From Opitutia bacterium (GTDB lineage: Bacteria; Verrucomicrobiota; Verrucomicrobiia; Opitutales; Opitutaceae), in NCBI GenBank assembly GCA_016187945.1, contig JACPIT010000001.1:372001-436000 (forward strand): a stretch of DNA of 64,000 nt, read 5' to 3'. A program made the translations under genes and the position numbers. This document shows positions 7,367 through 16,858 of the stretch, in pieces. The notes beneath the pieces were generated by a model that saw only the letters and a list, made by a program, of their open reading frames with translations, ran no database searches and was not told the DNA's origin. Position 1 is the stretch's first letter; each line of letters opens with the position of its first letter.

Positions 7367-8077
7367 ATGACCACTGAAAACACATCCCTGATCAAACTCG
7401 AGGGCGTCACCAAAGTCTTCCTGACCGACGAGGTCGAGACGCACGCCCTCTCCGGCATCCACATGGAGATCTTCAAAGGCGAGTTCGTCTCCATCGCCGG
7501 CCCGTCGGGTTGCGGCAAATCCACGCTCCTCTCGATCCTCGGTCTCCTCGACACGCCGAGCGACGGCACCTACTACCTCAACAGCCGCCCCGTGCACGGC
7601 CTCACGCTCCCCGAGCGCGCCCGCATCCGCAACCGCGAGATCGGTTTCATTTTCCAGTCGTTCAACCTCATCGGCGACCTGACGGTCTACGAAAACGTCG
7701 AGCTCCCGCTCACCTACCGCGGTATGCCCGCCGCCGAGCGCAAACAGCGCGTCACCGAAGCGCTCGAGAAGGTCGGCATGGGCCACCGCGCCAAGCATCT
7801 CCCGTCGCAGCTCTCCGGTGGTCAACAGCAGCGCGTCGCGGTCGCCCGCGCCCTCGCCGGCTCGCCCGCCGTCCTCCTCGCCGACGAACCGACCGGTAAC
7901 TTGGACTCCAAGAACGGCGACGCCGTCATGGAACTCCTGCACAATCTCCACAAGACCGGCTCGACGATCGTCATGGTCACGCACGACGCCCGCTTCGCGC
8001 GCCACTCGGAGCGGACGATCCACGTCTTCGACGGCCGCGTCGTCGAAGAGCAAGTCGAGTCCGACCCGACGCACTAA
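7367..8077 (+). CDS. ABC transporter ATP-binding protein (MacB/LolD type)
   Basis: A 236-residue nucleotide-binding subunit with Walker A GPSGCGKST, Q-loop FIFQSFNLI, signature LSGGQQQRVAVARAL, Walker B AVLLADEPTGNLD and the switch His in VMVTHD. The SFNLI Q-loop and EPTGNLDS are characteristic of the MacB/LolD/FtsE group, which powers permeases that move substrates across or out of the membrane mechanically. It is the separate ATPase for the adaptor at 5869 and the permeases at 8443 and 10889. An ATG at 7367 gives the usual N-terminus ahead of the first strand, LIKLEGVTKVF. Confidence 0.96.
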   Translation: MTTENTSLIKLEGVTKVFLTDEVETHALSGIHMEIFKGEFVSIAGPSGCGKSTLLSILGLLDTPSDGTYYLNSRPVHGLTLPERARIRNREIGFIFQSFNLIGDLTVYENVELPLTYRGMPAAERKQRVTEALEKVGMGHRAKHLPSQLSGGQQQRVAVARALAGSPAVLLADEPTGNLDSKNGDAVMELLHNLHKTGSTIVMVTHDARFARHSERTIHVFDGRVVEEQVESDPTH

Positions 8078-8442
8078 CTCGGCGGCCGCCTCGTAGCGGA
8101 AGCCGTAAGGCTTTCGCCCTTCGCCGAACGCCACCCATCGTAGCGGAAGCAGTAAGGCTTTCGCCTTGGCAGTTCTTCTCAGTCCATAGCTCAAACAGCG
8201 GAGCGGCGCCACCCACGCATTTCGCCCCGCCTCGAACGGCCCTTCTCAGTGGTCGGGCTCTCGAGGCGAAGGCGAACCCCGGCGCCCTCCGCTTTTGTTT
8301 TTCGTTCTTTTCGCCCGCGCTCCGGCAGTAGGGCCGGCTTCAGCCGGCCTGCATCCATGCACGAATCGTTTGGGCCGGTTGAAACCGGCCCTACCGCCGA
8401 AACCCGCGCTCCCCTCGTCTCGTCAACCGCGCCCACGCACGC
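8078..8442. repeat. Intergenic region with four GTAG-headed REP elements
   Basis: Two direct REP copies start at 8093 and 8140 (gtagcggaagc...taaggctttcgcc). A head-to-head pair lies at 8328-8349 and 8372-8394 (gtagggccggcttcagccgg and the inverse ending in ccggccctac). No gene is supported here. These are probably transcribed as hairpins between the ATPase and permease genes and could affect mRNA stability. Confidence 0.75.
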
Positions 8443-10866
8443 ATGACCACGAACGTCCGCCTCGCGCTCCGCTCGCTCGCGAAATCCCCGGGCTTCGCGC
8501 TCGTCGCGCTCGCCACTCTCGCTCTCGGCATCGGCGCCAACGTCGCGATCTACTCCGCGATCAACACGCTGTTCCTGCGCCCGCTCGCCTTCGCCGAGTC
8601 GTCGCGCCTCGTGCGCGTCTGGGGCGCCTTCGCCGACCGCGGGCTAGACCAAGCCAACCTCTCCTGGCCGCGCTACGAGCATTTCCGCGACAACGTCGAC
8701 GCCGTCGAATCGCTCTCCGCGTTCACCGGCACCGCCTTCACGCTCACCGGTCGCGGCGATCCGCTCCAGCTCACCGCCGCGCGCGTCACGCAGAACTTCT
8801 TTCCCGTTCTCGGCGTGTCGACGCAGCGCGGTCGCAACTTTCTCGCCGAAGAAGACCGCGCTGGCGGCGCGCCCGTCGTGCTGATCAGCGCCGGACTTTG
8901 GCAGCGTCAGTTCAACCGTGCCTCCGACGCTATCGGCCAGACGCTCACGCTCAACAACGTGCCGCACACGATCGTCGGCATTCTGCCCGACAAATTCGGT
9001 TTTCCTTTCAACGCCATCGACGTGTTCGCTGCGAAGCCGTTCGAGCTCGATGGGCTGCCGCGCGAACTGATGCTCCAAGGCTCCGGCTATCTCTTCGTGC
9101 ACGGCCGCCTCAAGCCCGGCGCCACACTCGAAACGCTCGACGCCCAGCTCAAACGCGCCGCCGCCACCTACGCCGCCGCCCACCCGGAAAAAGTCGACGC
9201 GAACGGCGGCATCTTCGCGCGCACCTTGCAGGACGACCTCGTCGGCGGACAACGTCCGACGTTCTTCGTTCTCCTCGCCGCCGTCGGCTTCGTGTTGCTG
9301 ATCGCCTGCGCCAACGTCGCCAATCTCTTCCTCGTGCGCCTCGCCTCGCGCCGCAAGGAGATCGCCATCCGCGCCGCGCTCGGCGCCACCCGCCGCAGCA
9401 TCGTCGCGCAATTTCTGACCGAGAGCACACTCGTCGCCGTCGCCGCAGGCCTCGCCGGCTCGCTGCTCGCGATCTGGGCCGTCGATTCGCTTGCGCGGGT
9501 CGCCGCGGACTTCATCCCGCGCGCCCAAGAAATCTCCGTCGACGCGCCTGTGCTCGCATTCGCGATCCTCCTCTCGCTCGCGACCGGCCTCGGTATGGGT
9601 TTCCTGCCCGCGTGGCAGGCCTCGCAAGCCGACGTGAACGAGACGCTCAAGGACGCCACGCGCGGCAACACCGGCGGCCGCTCCGCGAATCGCCTGCGCT
9701 CCGCCCTCTTCGTTGGCGAAGTCGCGCTGTCGCTCGTGTTGCTCATCGGCGCCGCCCTGCTGCTCCGCAGTTTCGTTCGCCTGCAAAACGTGCCGCCCGG
9801 CTTCAACGCCGCACACGTCACGACGTTCAACGTCCAGCTCTCGCCCGCGCAGTATGCCGACGCGCCCGCGCAGACGGCGTTCTACGAGCAACTCGTCCAG
9901 CGCCTCAGCGCGATTCCCGGCGTCGCCGCCGTCTCCGGCATCAACAATCTGCCCGTCGTCGCCGGCGGCAACACCCGCTCGCCGTTTGCGCTCGAGGGCG
10001 AATCGCTCCCGCCGATCAACGAGCGCAAACTCGCCGTCCGCAGCAACACCCTGCCCGGCTACTTCGCCGCGATGGGCATCCCGCTTAAACAGGGCCGCGA
10101 CTTCGATTGGCGCGACCGCAGCGACCGGCCGAACGTCCTGCTGATCTCCGCCTCGACCGCCAAGCGCCTCTTCCCGCACGGCGAAAACCCCATCGGCCGC
10201 CGCCTCATCACCGGCCTCGGCGCGATCCCGCGCGAGATCGTCGGCGTCGTCGGCGAAGTCCGCGCGACCGGCCTCGACCAGGTCGCCGGCGACGCACTCT
10301 ATTACCCCGCGGCGCAGCTCGGCGACGGCTTCTTCAGCTTCGTCGTCCGCTCGACTCGCCCCGCCGCGAGCCTGCGCGACGAGATTCGCGCCGCGATTCA
10401 CTCGCTCGATCGCGGCATCCCGGTCGATCAGATCCAACCGCTCGAAAACCTCATGTCGCAATCCATCTCCGACCGGCGCCTCGTCATGGGCCTCGTCGGC
10501 GGTTTCGCGGCGCTCGCCCTCGTGCTCGCTGCGCTCGGCATCTACGGCGTCATCGCCTACTCGGTCGCGCAACGCACCTCCGAGATCGGCGTGCGCATGG
10601 CGCTGGGCGCGTCACGCACCTCGATCGTTTCTCTCGTCCTGCGCGAAGGCCTCCGCCTCACCGCGCTCGGTCTCGTGCTCGGCATCGCGGCCTCGCTCGT
10701 CCTCACGCGTCTCATGAGCGCGCAACTCTACGAAATCAGCGCGACCGACCCGATCGTGTTCGTCGGCGTTTCCGTTTTTCTCGTCCTCGTCGCCGCCTTC
10801 GCCTGCTGGCTCCCGGCCCACCGCGCCAGCCGCATCGATCCCCTCGTGGCGCTGCGCAAGGACTGA
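8443..10866 (+). CDS. ADOP-type ABC transporter permease (MacB-like), first copy
   Basis: An 807-residue inner-membrane protein of the ADOP/MacB-like family. It has the family N-terminus (LALRSLAKSPGFALVALATL), a periplasmic MacB-type core domain, a first FtsX-like bundle of three helices (about 275-400), a second periplasmic domain, and a C-terminal FtsX bundle ending PAHRASRIDPLVALRKD. The duplicated arrangement gives about eight membrane helices. It is probably energised by the ATPase at 7367. The substrate is unknown. The next gene encodes a paralogue 22 bp downstream. Confidence 0.94.
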   Translation: MTTNVRLALRSLAKSPGFALVALATLALGIGANVAIYSAINTLFLRPLAFAESSRLVRVWGAFADRGLDQANLSWPRYEHFRDNVDAVESLSAFTGTAFTLTGRGDPLQLTAARVTQNFFPVLGVSTQRGRNFLAEEDRAGGAPVVLISAGLWQRQFNRASDAIGQTLTLNNVPHTIVGILPDKFGFPFNAIDVFAAKPFELDGLPRELMLQGSGYLFVHGRLKPGATLETLDAQLKRAAATYAAAHPEKVDANGGIFARTLQDDLVGGQRPTFFVLLAAVGFVLLIACANVANLFLVRLASRRKEIAIRAALGATRRSIVAQFLTESTLVAVAAGLAGSLLAIWAVDSLARVAADFIPRAQEISVDAPVLAFAILLSLATGLGMGFLPAWQASQADVNETLKDATRGNTGGRSANRLRSALFVGEVALSLVLLIGAALLLRSFVRLQNVPPGFNAAHVTTFNVQLSPAQYADAPAQTAFYEQLVQRLSAIPGVAAVSGINNLPVVAGGNTRSPFALEGESLPPINERKLAVRSNTLPGYFAAMGIPLKQGRDFDWRDRSDRPNVLLISASTAKRLFPHGENPIGRRLITGLGAIPREIVGVVGEVRATGLDQVAGDALYYPAAQLGDGFFSFVVRSTRPAASLRDEIRAAIHSLDRGIPVDQIQPLENLMSQSISDRRLVMGLVGGFAALALVLAALGIYGVIAYSVAQRTSEIGVRMALGASRTSIVSLVLREGLRLTALGLVLGIAASLVLTRLMSAQLYEISATDPIVFVGVSVFLVLVAAFACWLPAHRASRIDPLVALRKD

Positions 10867-10888
10867 ATAATCGCCACCCTACTCACCG

Positions 10889-13393
10889 ATGCTTGCCGAT
10901 CTCCGATTCGCTCTCCGCCAACTCGCAAAATCTCCCGGCTTCACCGCGGTCGCCGTTTTAACCCTGGCTCTCGCCATCGGCGTGAACTCCGCCGTCTTCA
11001 CGCTCATCAATGCCGTCGTCCTCCGCCCGCTCGTGCCGTTGCGGCCCGCGGAAATCGTGAATCTTTTCAACGGCCGGCAGGGCGCCGAGCGAAACTTCCG
11101 CGCGTTCTCGAACGCCGAGTATCTGGCGCTGCGCGAGGCCAAGGACACGTTTGCCGACGTCGCCGCCACCTCATTGACGTCGGCCGGCCTCGACCAAGCC
11201 GAGGGCATCCGCCGGAGTCGGGCTTGCTTCATCTCGGAAGGCTATTTCTCGATGCTCGGCGTGCAGCCGGCGCTCGGCCGGTTCTTCAACGCCGACGAGT
11301 GCCGTCCCAACGCCAACCTCCCCGTCGTTGTCGCCAGCTATGCCACGTGGCAACGGGCAGGCGGGCGCGCCGATTTCGTCGGGAGCACGCTGAACGTAAA
11401 CGGAAAGTCCTACACGGTGATCGGCGTCGTCCCCGAGGGTTTTGAGGGTCTCAATATTCTTACCACCGTCGATCTATGGGTGCCGCTGGGTGTCTTCACG
11501 ACTTTCAGTTCCGCCGGCGGACACGATCTCTCCGACCCGAAAGCCTACGACCTCCTTCTCACCGCGCGTCTCGCGTCGGGTGTTTCGTTAAAAACATTTG
11601 CCGGCCACCGCGCCTCGCTCGCGCAACGTCTGACCGCTCTCCTCCCCGATAGTCGCGCGGGAGCCCGGGAACTTCACGCCGAAGCGCCCTCGCGCCAAGG
11701 TGTGAGCACCTACCCGAGCGGCGGCGACTCGTCCGTCCCGATGGCCATCGGTCTTTTCAGCATGTCGGGCTGCGTGTTGCTTATCGCCTGCCTTAATCTC
11801 GCCAACATGCTTCTGGCGCGCGGTTCCAGTCGCGCCAAGGAAATCGCCTTGCGCCTCGCGCTCGGCGCCGCCCGTTGGCGCATCATTCGCCAGCTCCTCG
11901 CCGAAGGACTGGTCCTCGCCGGCACCGGCGGCGTTCTCGGTTTGCTCGTCGGCGTCTGGGGCAACGACCTGCTGGTGCGATCCTTCACCTCCCTGACGAG
12001 TCTGCACAGCGAGTCCCTGGTAATCGACCTGCAGCCCGATGCCCGGGTGATCGCCGTCACGTTCCTGCTCTGCCTCGTCGCCATCCTCCTTTTTTCTCTC
12101 GGGCCAGCGCTCAAGGCCTCGCGCGCCGATCTCGTGCACGATCTCAAGCAGCAAAGCGACGAATCCGCCGCGGCGGGTCGCGCACACCATTTTTTCTCGC
12201 TCCGCCACTGCCTCGTCATGGCGCAAATCGCGCTTTCGCTGGTCCTGCTCTTCAGTGCCGGCCTCTTCCTGCGCGGCGCGCTCAAGGCCGGCAGCGTCGA
12301 ACCGGGATTCGATACCACCGGCACGCTCGCATTCGAACTCGATTACTCGCTCGTGAAACTGCCACCCGAAGCCGCGCAACGCTCGCTGTTGTCCGCGCTC
12401 GAGCACATCAGCAGCCAACCCCGTGTCCAGTCCGCCGCGGCGGCCACGTTTGTGCCCTACAGCTTCCGCAACAACGGAACCAGCGTGCGCCGCGTCCAGG
12501 AGGCGATCGCCGAACCGGGCGATGCGCAGGCCAATCCGGCGCTGACCGCCACGAACACCGCGATCACCACCGGTTATTTCTACACGCTCGGCGTGCGACT
12601 CATCCGTGGCCGCGATTTCACCGCAGCAGAAGTTCAGGACTCCACCCGACGCGTGGCGATCATCGACGAAGGGCTCGCCAAAAAACTTTTCCCCGCCGGC
12701 GACGCCCTCGGCCAGCAGATCCGCGTCGGTTCGACGGCCAGAGAGATCGTCGGCATCTGCGCGCCTCATCGCCACAACACCAAGCGGGCGGTCATGCCTG
12801 ATCGCGTCTTCGTTCCCTACGCCTCCGGAGAAGACGGTCGCGCCTACCTTCTGGTCCGCTATGCCACGACGGACGCTGCCGCGACCGCCGCCGCCATCAC
12901 GCCACTTCGCGTCGCACTCCGCGCCTTCGATCCGGATCTGCCTGTGCTCCTCGTGAAGCCGTTCAGTCAGTTCGTCGAACGCGACTTCGGCGTCTGGCTG
13001 GCGCGCTTCGGCGCGATCTTGTTCGGCACCTTCGGCGCGATTGCGCTCCTGCTGGCCGTGATCGGCGTTTACGGCGTGAAAGCCTACGCCGTCGCGCAAC
13101 GCACGCGAGAGATCGGCATCCGCATGGCGATCGGAGCACAGCGTCGCGACGTCCTTGCGCTGATCCTCAAGCAAGGCGCTTGGCAGGTCCTCGTCGGCGT
13201 CGGGCTCGGCTGGGTGCTCACGTTCGGCGCGGGAAAAGTGCTCGCCAAGATGCTCTACCAAGTGAACCCGACGGACGCGCTCGTCCTCGCTGCAAGCGCC
13301 ACCGTTCTCGCGCTCGCCGCGCTCCTCGCCTGCTGGTTGCCGGCACGCCGTGCCACGAAAGTCGATCCACTCGTGGCGCTGCGCCGGGATTGA
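10889..13393 (+). CDS. ADOP-type ABC transporter permease (MacB-like), second copy
   Basis: An 834-residue paralogue of the preceding protein with the same plan: N-terminal anchor (LRFALRQLAKSPGFTAVAVL), periplasmic MacB-like core, FtsX bundle, second core and final FtsX bundle ending PARRATKVDPLVALRRD. The two permeases differ clearly in their periplasmic parts, so they may form a heteromeric channel or handle different substrates. It starts 22 bp after the first permease and appears to end the efflux operon; no hairpin terminator was identified after it. Confidence 0.94.
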   Translation: MLADLRFALRQLAKSPGFTAVAVLTLALAIGVNSAVFTLINAVVLRPLVPLRPAEIVNLFNGRQGAERNFRAFSNAEYLALREAKDTFADVAATSLTSAGLDQAEGIRRSRACFISEGYFSMLGVQPALGRFFNADECRPNANLPVVVASYATWQRAGGRADFVGSTLNVNGKSYTVIGVVPEGFEGLNILTTVDLWVPLGVFTTFSSAGGHDLSDPKAYDLLLTARLASGVSLKTFAGHRASLAQRLTALLPDSRAGARELHAEAPSRQGVSTYPSGGDSSVPMAIGLFSMSGCVLLIACLNLANMLLARGSSRAKEIALRLALGAARWRIIRQLLAEGLVLAGTGGVLGLLVGVWGNDLLVRSFTSLTSLHSESLVIDLQPDARVIAVTFLLCLVAILLFSLGPALKASRADLVHDLKQQSDESAAAGRAHHFFSLRHCLVMAQIALSLVLLFSAGLFLRGALKAGSVEPGFDTTGTLAFELDYSLVKLPPEAAQRSLLSALEHISSQPRVQSAAAATFVPYSFRNNGTSVRRVQEAIAEPGDAQANPALTATNTAITTGYFYTLGVRLIRGRDFTAAEVQDSTRRVAIIDEGLAKKLFPAGDALGQQIRVGSTAREIVGICAPHRHNTKRAVMPDRVFVPYASGEDGRAYLLVRYATTDAAATAAAITPLRVALRAFDPDLPVLLVKPFSQFVERDFGVWLARFGAILFGTFGAIALLLAVIGVYGVKAYAVAQRTREIGIRMAIGAQRRDVLALILKQGAWQVLVGVGLGWVLTFGAGKVLAKMLYQVNPTDALVLAASATVLALAALLACWLPARRATKVDPLVALRRD

Positions 13394-13483
13394 TCTCGTG
13401 TCACTCAGCCGTCCCGGTTGGGTGCGTTCGCTTTTCCAAGTGTCCGATGGACGTGAGTTCGTTCGTCGACTCCCATTGAACAC

Positions 13484-14293
13484 ATGGAATTCAACGACGA
13501 CACGCTCGAAAAATTCGCCGCCACAGGCGCGCCGCCCTTGCCGGACGCTGACGTGCAAGACGAGTTCGAGCACGACGGCGCGCGACTCTGGCACGCCTCC
13601 TTCGGCTCGGGGCCAGCCGTTCTGCTCCTCCACGGAGGACTCGGTCACAGCGGCAACTGGGGCCACCAAATTCCCGCACTGCTGGCCGCCGGCTATCGCG
13701 TCGTGTCGCTCGATACCCGTGGCCACGGACGCAGCACGCGCGACGCGCGGCCGTTCAGCTACGAATTGCTCGCGTCGGATGCGCATGCCGTCCTCGACCG
13801 ACTCGGCATCGCCCGCGCCGCCTTGGTCGGCTGGAGCGACGGCGCGTGCACGAGTCTCGTCCTGGCGCGCCAGACGCCCGCGTGCGTGGCCGGCGTTTTC
13901 TATTTCGCATGCAACATGGACCCGACCGGCGTGAAAGAATTCGCGCCCACGCCGACCATCGATCGTTGCCTCTCACGTCACCGGGCCGACTACGCGCAGT
14001 TGTCGGAGTCCCCGGAAGATTTCCCAGCATTGCTCGATGCGCTCGGTGCGATGCAACGCACGCAGCCGAACTACGGCACCCGCGAACTCGCCGAGATTCG
14101 CGTCCCCGTGACCATCGCGCACGCCGAGCACGACGAGTTCATTCGACGCGAGCACGCCGAGCACCTCGCGCGCGCCATCGTGGGCGCGAAGCTGGCGCTG
14201 CTGCCGGGCGTCAGCCACTTTGCGCCGCTCCAACGTCCCGCCGCTTTCAACGCCGCGGTGCTCTCGTTTCTCGCCGCGCTGCCGCGAAAATAG
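13484..14293 (+). CDS. Alpha/beta hydrolase
   Basis: A 269-residue alpha/beta-hydrolase-fold enzyme. It has the oxyanion motif LLLHGGLGHSGNW, the nucleophile elbow GWSDG with Ser at about 118, a likely acid Asp in HAEHDEFI, and the catalytic His in PGVSHFAPLQRP. No signal peptide, so it is cytoplasmic. The family includes esterases, epoxide hydrolases and haloperoxidases; the sequence does not settle the substrate. It lies 90 bp after the efflux operon and ahead of a DUF899 gene, with no obvious functional link. Confidence 0.9.
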   Translation: MEFNDDTLEKFAATGAPPLPDADVQDEFEHDGARLWHASFGSGPAVLLLHGGLGHSGNWGHQIPALLAAGYRVVSLDTRGHGRSTRDARPFSYELLASDAHAVLDRLGIARAALVGWSDGACTSLVLARQTPACVAGVFYFACNMDPTGVKEFAPTPTIDRCLSRHRADYAQLSESPEDFPALLDALGAMQRTQPNYGTRELAEIRVPVTIAHAEHDEFIRREHAEHLARAIVGAKLALLPGVSHFAPLQRPAAFNAAVLSFLAALPRK

Positions 14294-14371
14294 CGTCCCC
14301 GGTCCGGAGTGGCCACGCTCGTTCGTCGAAACACCGGACGCGCCTTCATTCACGTCCATCCTCCACGTTCC

Positions 14372-15187
14372 ATGAAAAACTCCTCCGCTACCATATCACC
14401 TCGCATCGTCCCGCGCGCCGACTGGCTCGCCGCTCGTCGCGTTTTGCTGCAACGCGAAAAAGAACTCACGCACCTTCGCGACGCCGTCTCCGCCGAACGT
14501 CGCACGCTGCCGTGGGTGAAGATCGATTCACCTTATGTCTTCGCCGGTCCCCACGGCGTTGCGACGCTCGCCGATTTGTTCGGCGATCGCACGCAACTCG
14601 TCGTCTATCATTTCATGTTCGGCCCCGGTTGGGAGGAAGGCTGTCAGAGCTGCTCGATGCTGATGGATCACATCGGCGGATTGCTCCCGCACCTGCGGGC
14701 GCGGAGCACCGCGCTCGCCGCGGTTTCGCGCGCAACCTGGCCCGAGATCGAGGCGTTTCAGCGCCGCATGGGGTGGTCGGTCCCGTGGGTTTCGTCGCAC
14801 GGCAACGATTTCAACCGCGACTTTCAGGTGTCATTCACGCGCGACGACATGGACGCCGGCCGCGTCACCTACAACTTCGAGACGCTGCCGCCGGGCCCGC
14901 TCCCCGTCGAGGAATTGCCGGGTATCAGCGTCTTCGCGCGCGATCGCGACGGGCAAATTTTCCACACGTATTCCACCTACGCCCGCGGTTGCGACCCGAT
15001 GCTCGGCATTTATCAGTGGCTCGATCTGACGCCGAAGGGCCGCGACGAAGACGACCTCGCACACCCGATGGCGTGGGTGCGACATCACGACCGCTACGAC
15101 GCCGATTATCGCGTCGATCCCGCCGCGCCCTACCAGCCGCCGCGTGGCGCGATCTCGCGTCCGTGCTGTAGCGGTGCCGGCACGTGA
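14372..15187 (+). CDS. DUF899 family thioredoxin-like protein
   Basis: A 271-residue member of the DUF899 family, shown by the block FMFGPGWEEGCQSCSMLMD, which has a thioredoxin-like CxxC at the start of the domain, and by the C-terminal ISVFARDRDGQIFHTYSTYA and GIYQWLDLTPKGRDE. The function is unknown; the CxxC suggests redox chemistry. The ATG at 14372 is preferred to one at 14309 because it places a normal N-terminus before the WLAARRVLLQREKELTHLRD helix. Its stop overlaps the GTG start of the next gene, so the two are probably translationally coupled. Confidence 0.9.
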   Translation: MKNSSATISPRIVPRADWLAARRVLLQREKELTHLRDAVSAERRTLPWVKIDSPYVFAGPHGVATLADLFGDRTQLVVYHFMFGPGWEEGCQSCSMLMDHIGGLLPHLRARSTALAAVSRATWPEIEAFQRRMGWSVPWVSSHGNDFNRDFQVSFTRDDMDAGRVTYNFETLPPGPLPVEELPGISVFARDRDGQIFHTYSTYARGCDPMLGIYQWLDLTPKGRDEDDLAHPMAWVRHHDRYDADYRVDPAAPYQPPRGAISRPCCSGAGT

Positions 15188-15576
15188 GATTTCGCCGCTT
15201 CAGTGACCTCTCGCCCGCGCTCGTCCGCGCGGGCGCAGTAGCCGCGTGTCTGCTCCTGCCGAAGTGCGCGGCATGTGTCTGGGCCTACGTCGCGCTCGCG
15301 TTCAGCCTCGGATCGGTGGGCGTGGAACTCTGCGGGGCGTCCGCTGCACCGGATTCTCCGGCGAAACTACTCTGGTTCGCCGCGGTCCTCGCGACCGCGG
15401 CATTCGTCTTTTTCGCTGCGACCCGCTGGATCGCGAAACGCCGACGTTCTACAACGCTGCCACCGCAACCGGCGGCACGTAGGCCTTGCGCGCCTTGCGC
15501 ACGCGGGCGTGGTTCTCGTTCGCCCAGTGGATCAGCGGCTCCAGCTTCGCCAACAACGAACCGCCGAGGTCCGTAA
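15184..15576 (+). CDS. Small membrane protein with CxxC-type cysteines, 3' end overlapping a convergent gene
   Basis: Starts with GTG overlapping the stop of the DUF899 gene (GTGA). The first 85 residues hold two membrane helices with LLPKCAACVWAY, which resembles small MerC-like or thiol-redox membrane proteins. The last 45 residues, rich in Pro, Arg and Ser, lie opposite the 3' end of the HxlR gene and look like read-through of the other strand, so the true 3' end may have drifted or been lost. Coupling to a CxxC thioredoxin-like protein suggests a shared redox role. This is inference. Confidence 0.5.
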   Translation: MRFRRFSDLSPALVRAGAVAACLLLPKCAACVWAYVALAFSLGSVGVELCGASAAPDSPAKLLWFAAVLATAAFVFFAATRWIAKRRRSTTLPPQPAARRPCAPCARGRGSRSPSGSAAPASPTTNRRGP

Positions 15577-15850
15577 GCGTGTATTCCACCTTCGGCGGCA
15601 CGCTCGCGTGCACCTCGCGCGTCACGTAACCGTCGCGTTCCAGCGCGCGGAGCGTCTGCGCGAGCATGCGCTGCGAAATGTCGCCGATCGCACGCTTGAG
15701 CTCCGTGAAGCGCAGCGTGCCGTCGCGCAGCGCGAGCAGCGTCAGCAGACTCCAGCGGTCGCCGATGCAGTCGAGCACGTCGCGCACCGGGCAGCGCGTC
15801 TCGTGGCCGGAGCCGGGAGTCACAGGGGGAAACTTGAGGATGGTGGACAT
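15449..15850 (-). CDS. HxlR-family transcriptional regulator (QorR/YtfH-like)
   Basis: A 133-residue winged-helix regulator with the HxlR signature: CPVRDVLDCIGDRWSLLTLL, then LRFTELKRAIGDISQRMLAQ and a wing VPPKVEYTLTDLG. Cys in the N-terminal CPV is the residue used for thiol sensing in QorR/HypR-type members. The gene is divergent from qorB, the same arrangement as ytfH-ytfG in Escherichia coli, and most likely represses it in response to quinone or electrophile stress. The start at 15850 fits family length; longer frames upstream would run through the operator. Confidence 0.92.
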   Translation of the reverse strand: MSTILKFPPVTPGSGHETRCPVRDVLDCIGDRWSLLTLLALRDGTLRFTELKRAIGDISQRMLAQTLRALERDGYVTREVHASVPPKVEYTLTDLGGSLLAKLEPLIHWANENHARVRKARKAYVPPVAVAAL

Positions 15851-15859
15851 GGGAGGGTT

Positions 15860-15938
15860 GGTTACCGCGCCGTAACCTGGTGAGAAAAAAGACCCTTCTT
15901 GTGGGCGGCGCGCGGCATTGGTATTCTTTCGTAACCAA
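15860..15938. promoter_or_regulatory. Likely HxlR/QorR operators between the divergent genes
   Basis: A perfect inverted repeat GGTTAC-N6-GTAACC at 15860-15877 lies 9 bp before the regulator start. A second symmetric site TTGGT-N11-ACCAA at 15918-15938 contains the same GTAACC half-site and lies 65 bp before the qorB ATG. Paired sites of this kind suit a regulator that controls both itself and qorB. Confidence 0.55.
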
Positions 15939-16003
15939 AGGCCGATTCTGAACCGCAAGCAAGTCCCGAACCGGCCCAACCGTCTCCCTCATCGCTTCCC
16001 ACC

Positions 16004-16858
16004 ATGATCGCCCTCACCGCCGCCACCGGCCAGCTCGGCCAGCACGTCGTCGAGCAACTCCTCCCAAAAATCCCCGCGCACCAAGTCGTCGCGGTCGTCC
16101 GCAATCCCGCCAAGGCGGCCACGCTCGCTGCGCGCGGCGTCATCGTCCGCTCCGCCGGCTACGACGACCCCGCCGCACTCGAACGCGCTTTCGCGGGCGT
16201 CGAAAAGGTGTTGCTGATCTCCGGCACCGATTTCGGCCATCGCCTCGCCCAGCACACCAACGTCGTCACCGCCGCCAAGCGCGCGGGCGCCCAGCTCCTC
16301 GTCTACACGAGCCTGCTCCGCGCCGATGCCACGCCGCTCAACCTCGGTCCCGAGCACGCCGGCACGGAGCAAGTTATCAAAGCCTCCGGTCTGCCCTACG
16401 TGATTCTCCGCAACGGCTGGTATCACGAGAACTACACCGCCTCGATCCCGCCCGCGCTCGCGCACAACGCCTTCGTCGGCAGCGCCGGCGAAGGCCGCAT
16501 CGCCTCGGCTTCGCGCGCCGACTACGCCGCCGCCGCCGTCGCCGCGCTCAACGGCAGCGCGCAGGTCGGCCGCACCTACGAACTCGCCGGCGACACCGCC
16601 TACACGCTCGCCGAGTTCGCCGCCGAACTCTCCCGCCAAGCCGGCAAACCGATCCCCTACGTCAATCTCCCCGAAGGCGAATACGCCAAAATTCTCCTCC
16701 AAGCCGGCCTGCCGCCGCCGCTCGCGCACGGCCTCGCCAGTTGGGACGTCGGCGCTTCGCAAGGCGCGCTGTTCGACGACCGCCGCGAACTCAGCCGGCT
16801 CATCGGCCGACCGACGACTCCGCTGAGCACGGCGATCGCCGCGACGTTGAAGAGCTAA
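16004..16858 (+). CDS. qorB: NAD(P)H:quinone oxidoreductase, NmrA-like (QorB/YtfG type)
   Basis: A 284-residue Rossmann-fold enzyme closely following Escherichia coli QorB/YtfG. It shares the nucleotide-binding start MIALTAATGQLGQHVVEQLL, then VVAVVRNPAKA, VYTSLLRAD, VILRNGWYHENY, IASASRADYAAAA and the C-terminal DVGASQGALFDDRRELSRLI. The family reduces quinones with NADPH and protects against quinone stress in the cytoplasm. The divergent HxlR gene and the intervening inverted repeats indicate regulated expression. Confidence 0.93.
   Translation: MIALTAATGQLGQHVVEQLLPKIPAHQVVAVVRNPAKAATLAARGVIVRSAGYDDPAALERAFAGVEKVLLISGTDFGHRLAQHTNVVTAAKRAGAQLLVYTSLLRADATPLNLGPEHAGTEQVIKASGLPYVILRNGWYHENYTASIPPALAHNAFVGSAGEGRIASASRADYAAAAVAALNGSAQVGRTYELAGDTAYTLAEFAAELSRQAGKPIPYVNLPEGEYAKILLQAGLPPPLAHGLASWDVGASQGALFDDRRELSRLIGRPTTPLSTAIAATLKS

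Noticed and set aside
11588-13786. A 732-codon minus-strand open frame opposite the second permease
   Set aside because: Same antisense effect; the permease on the plus strand has all family motifs.
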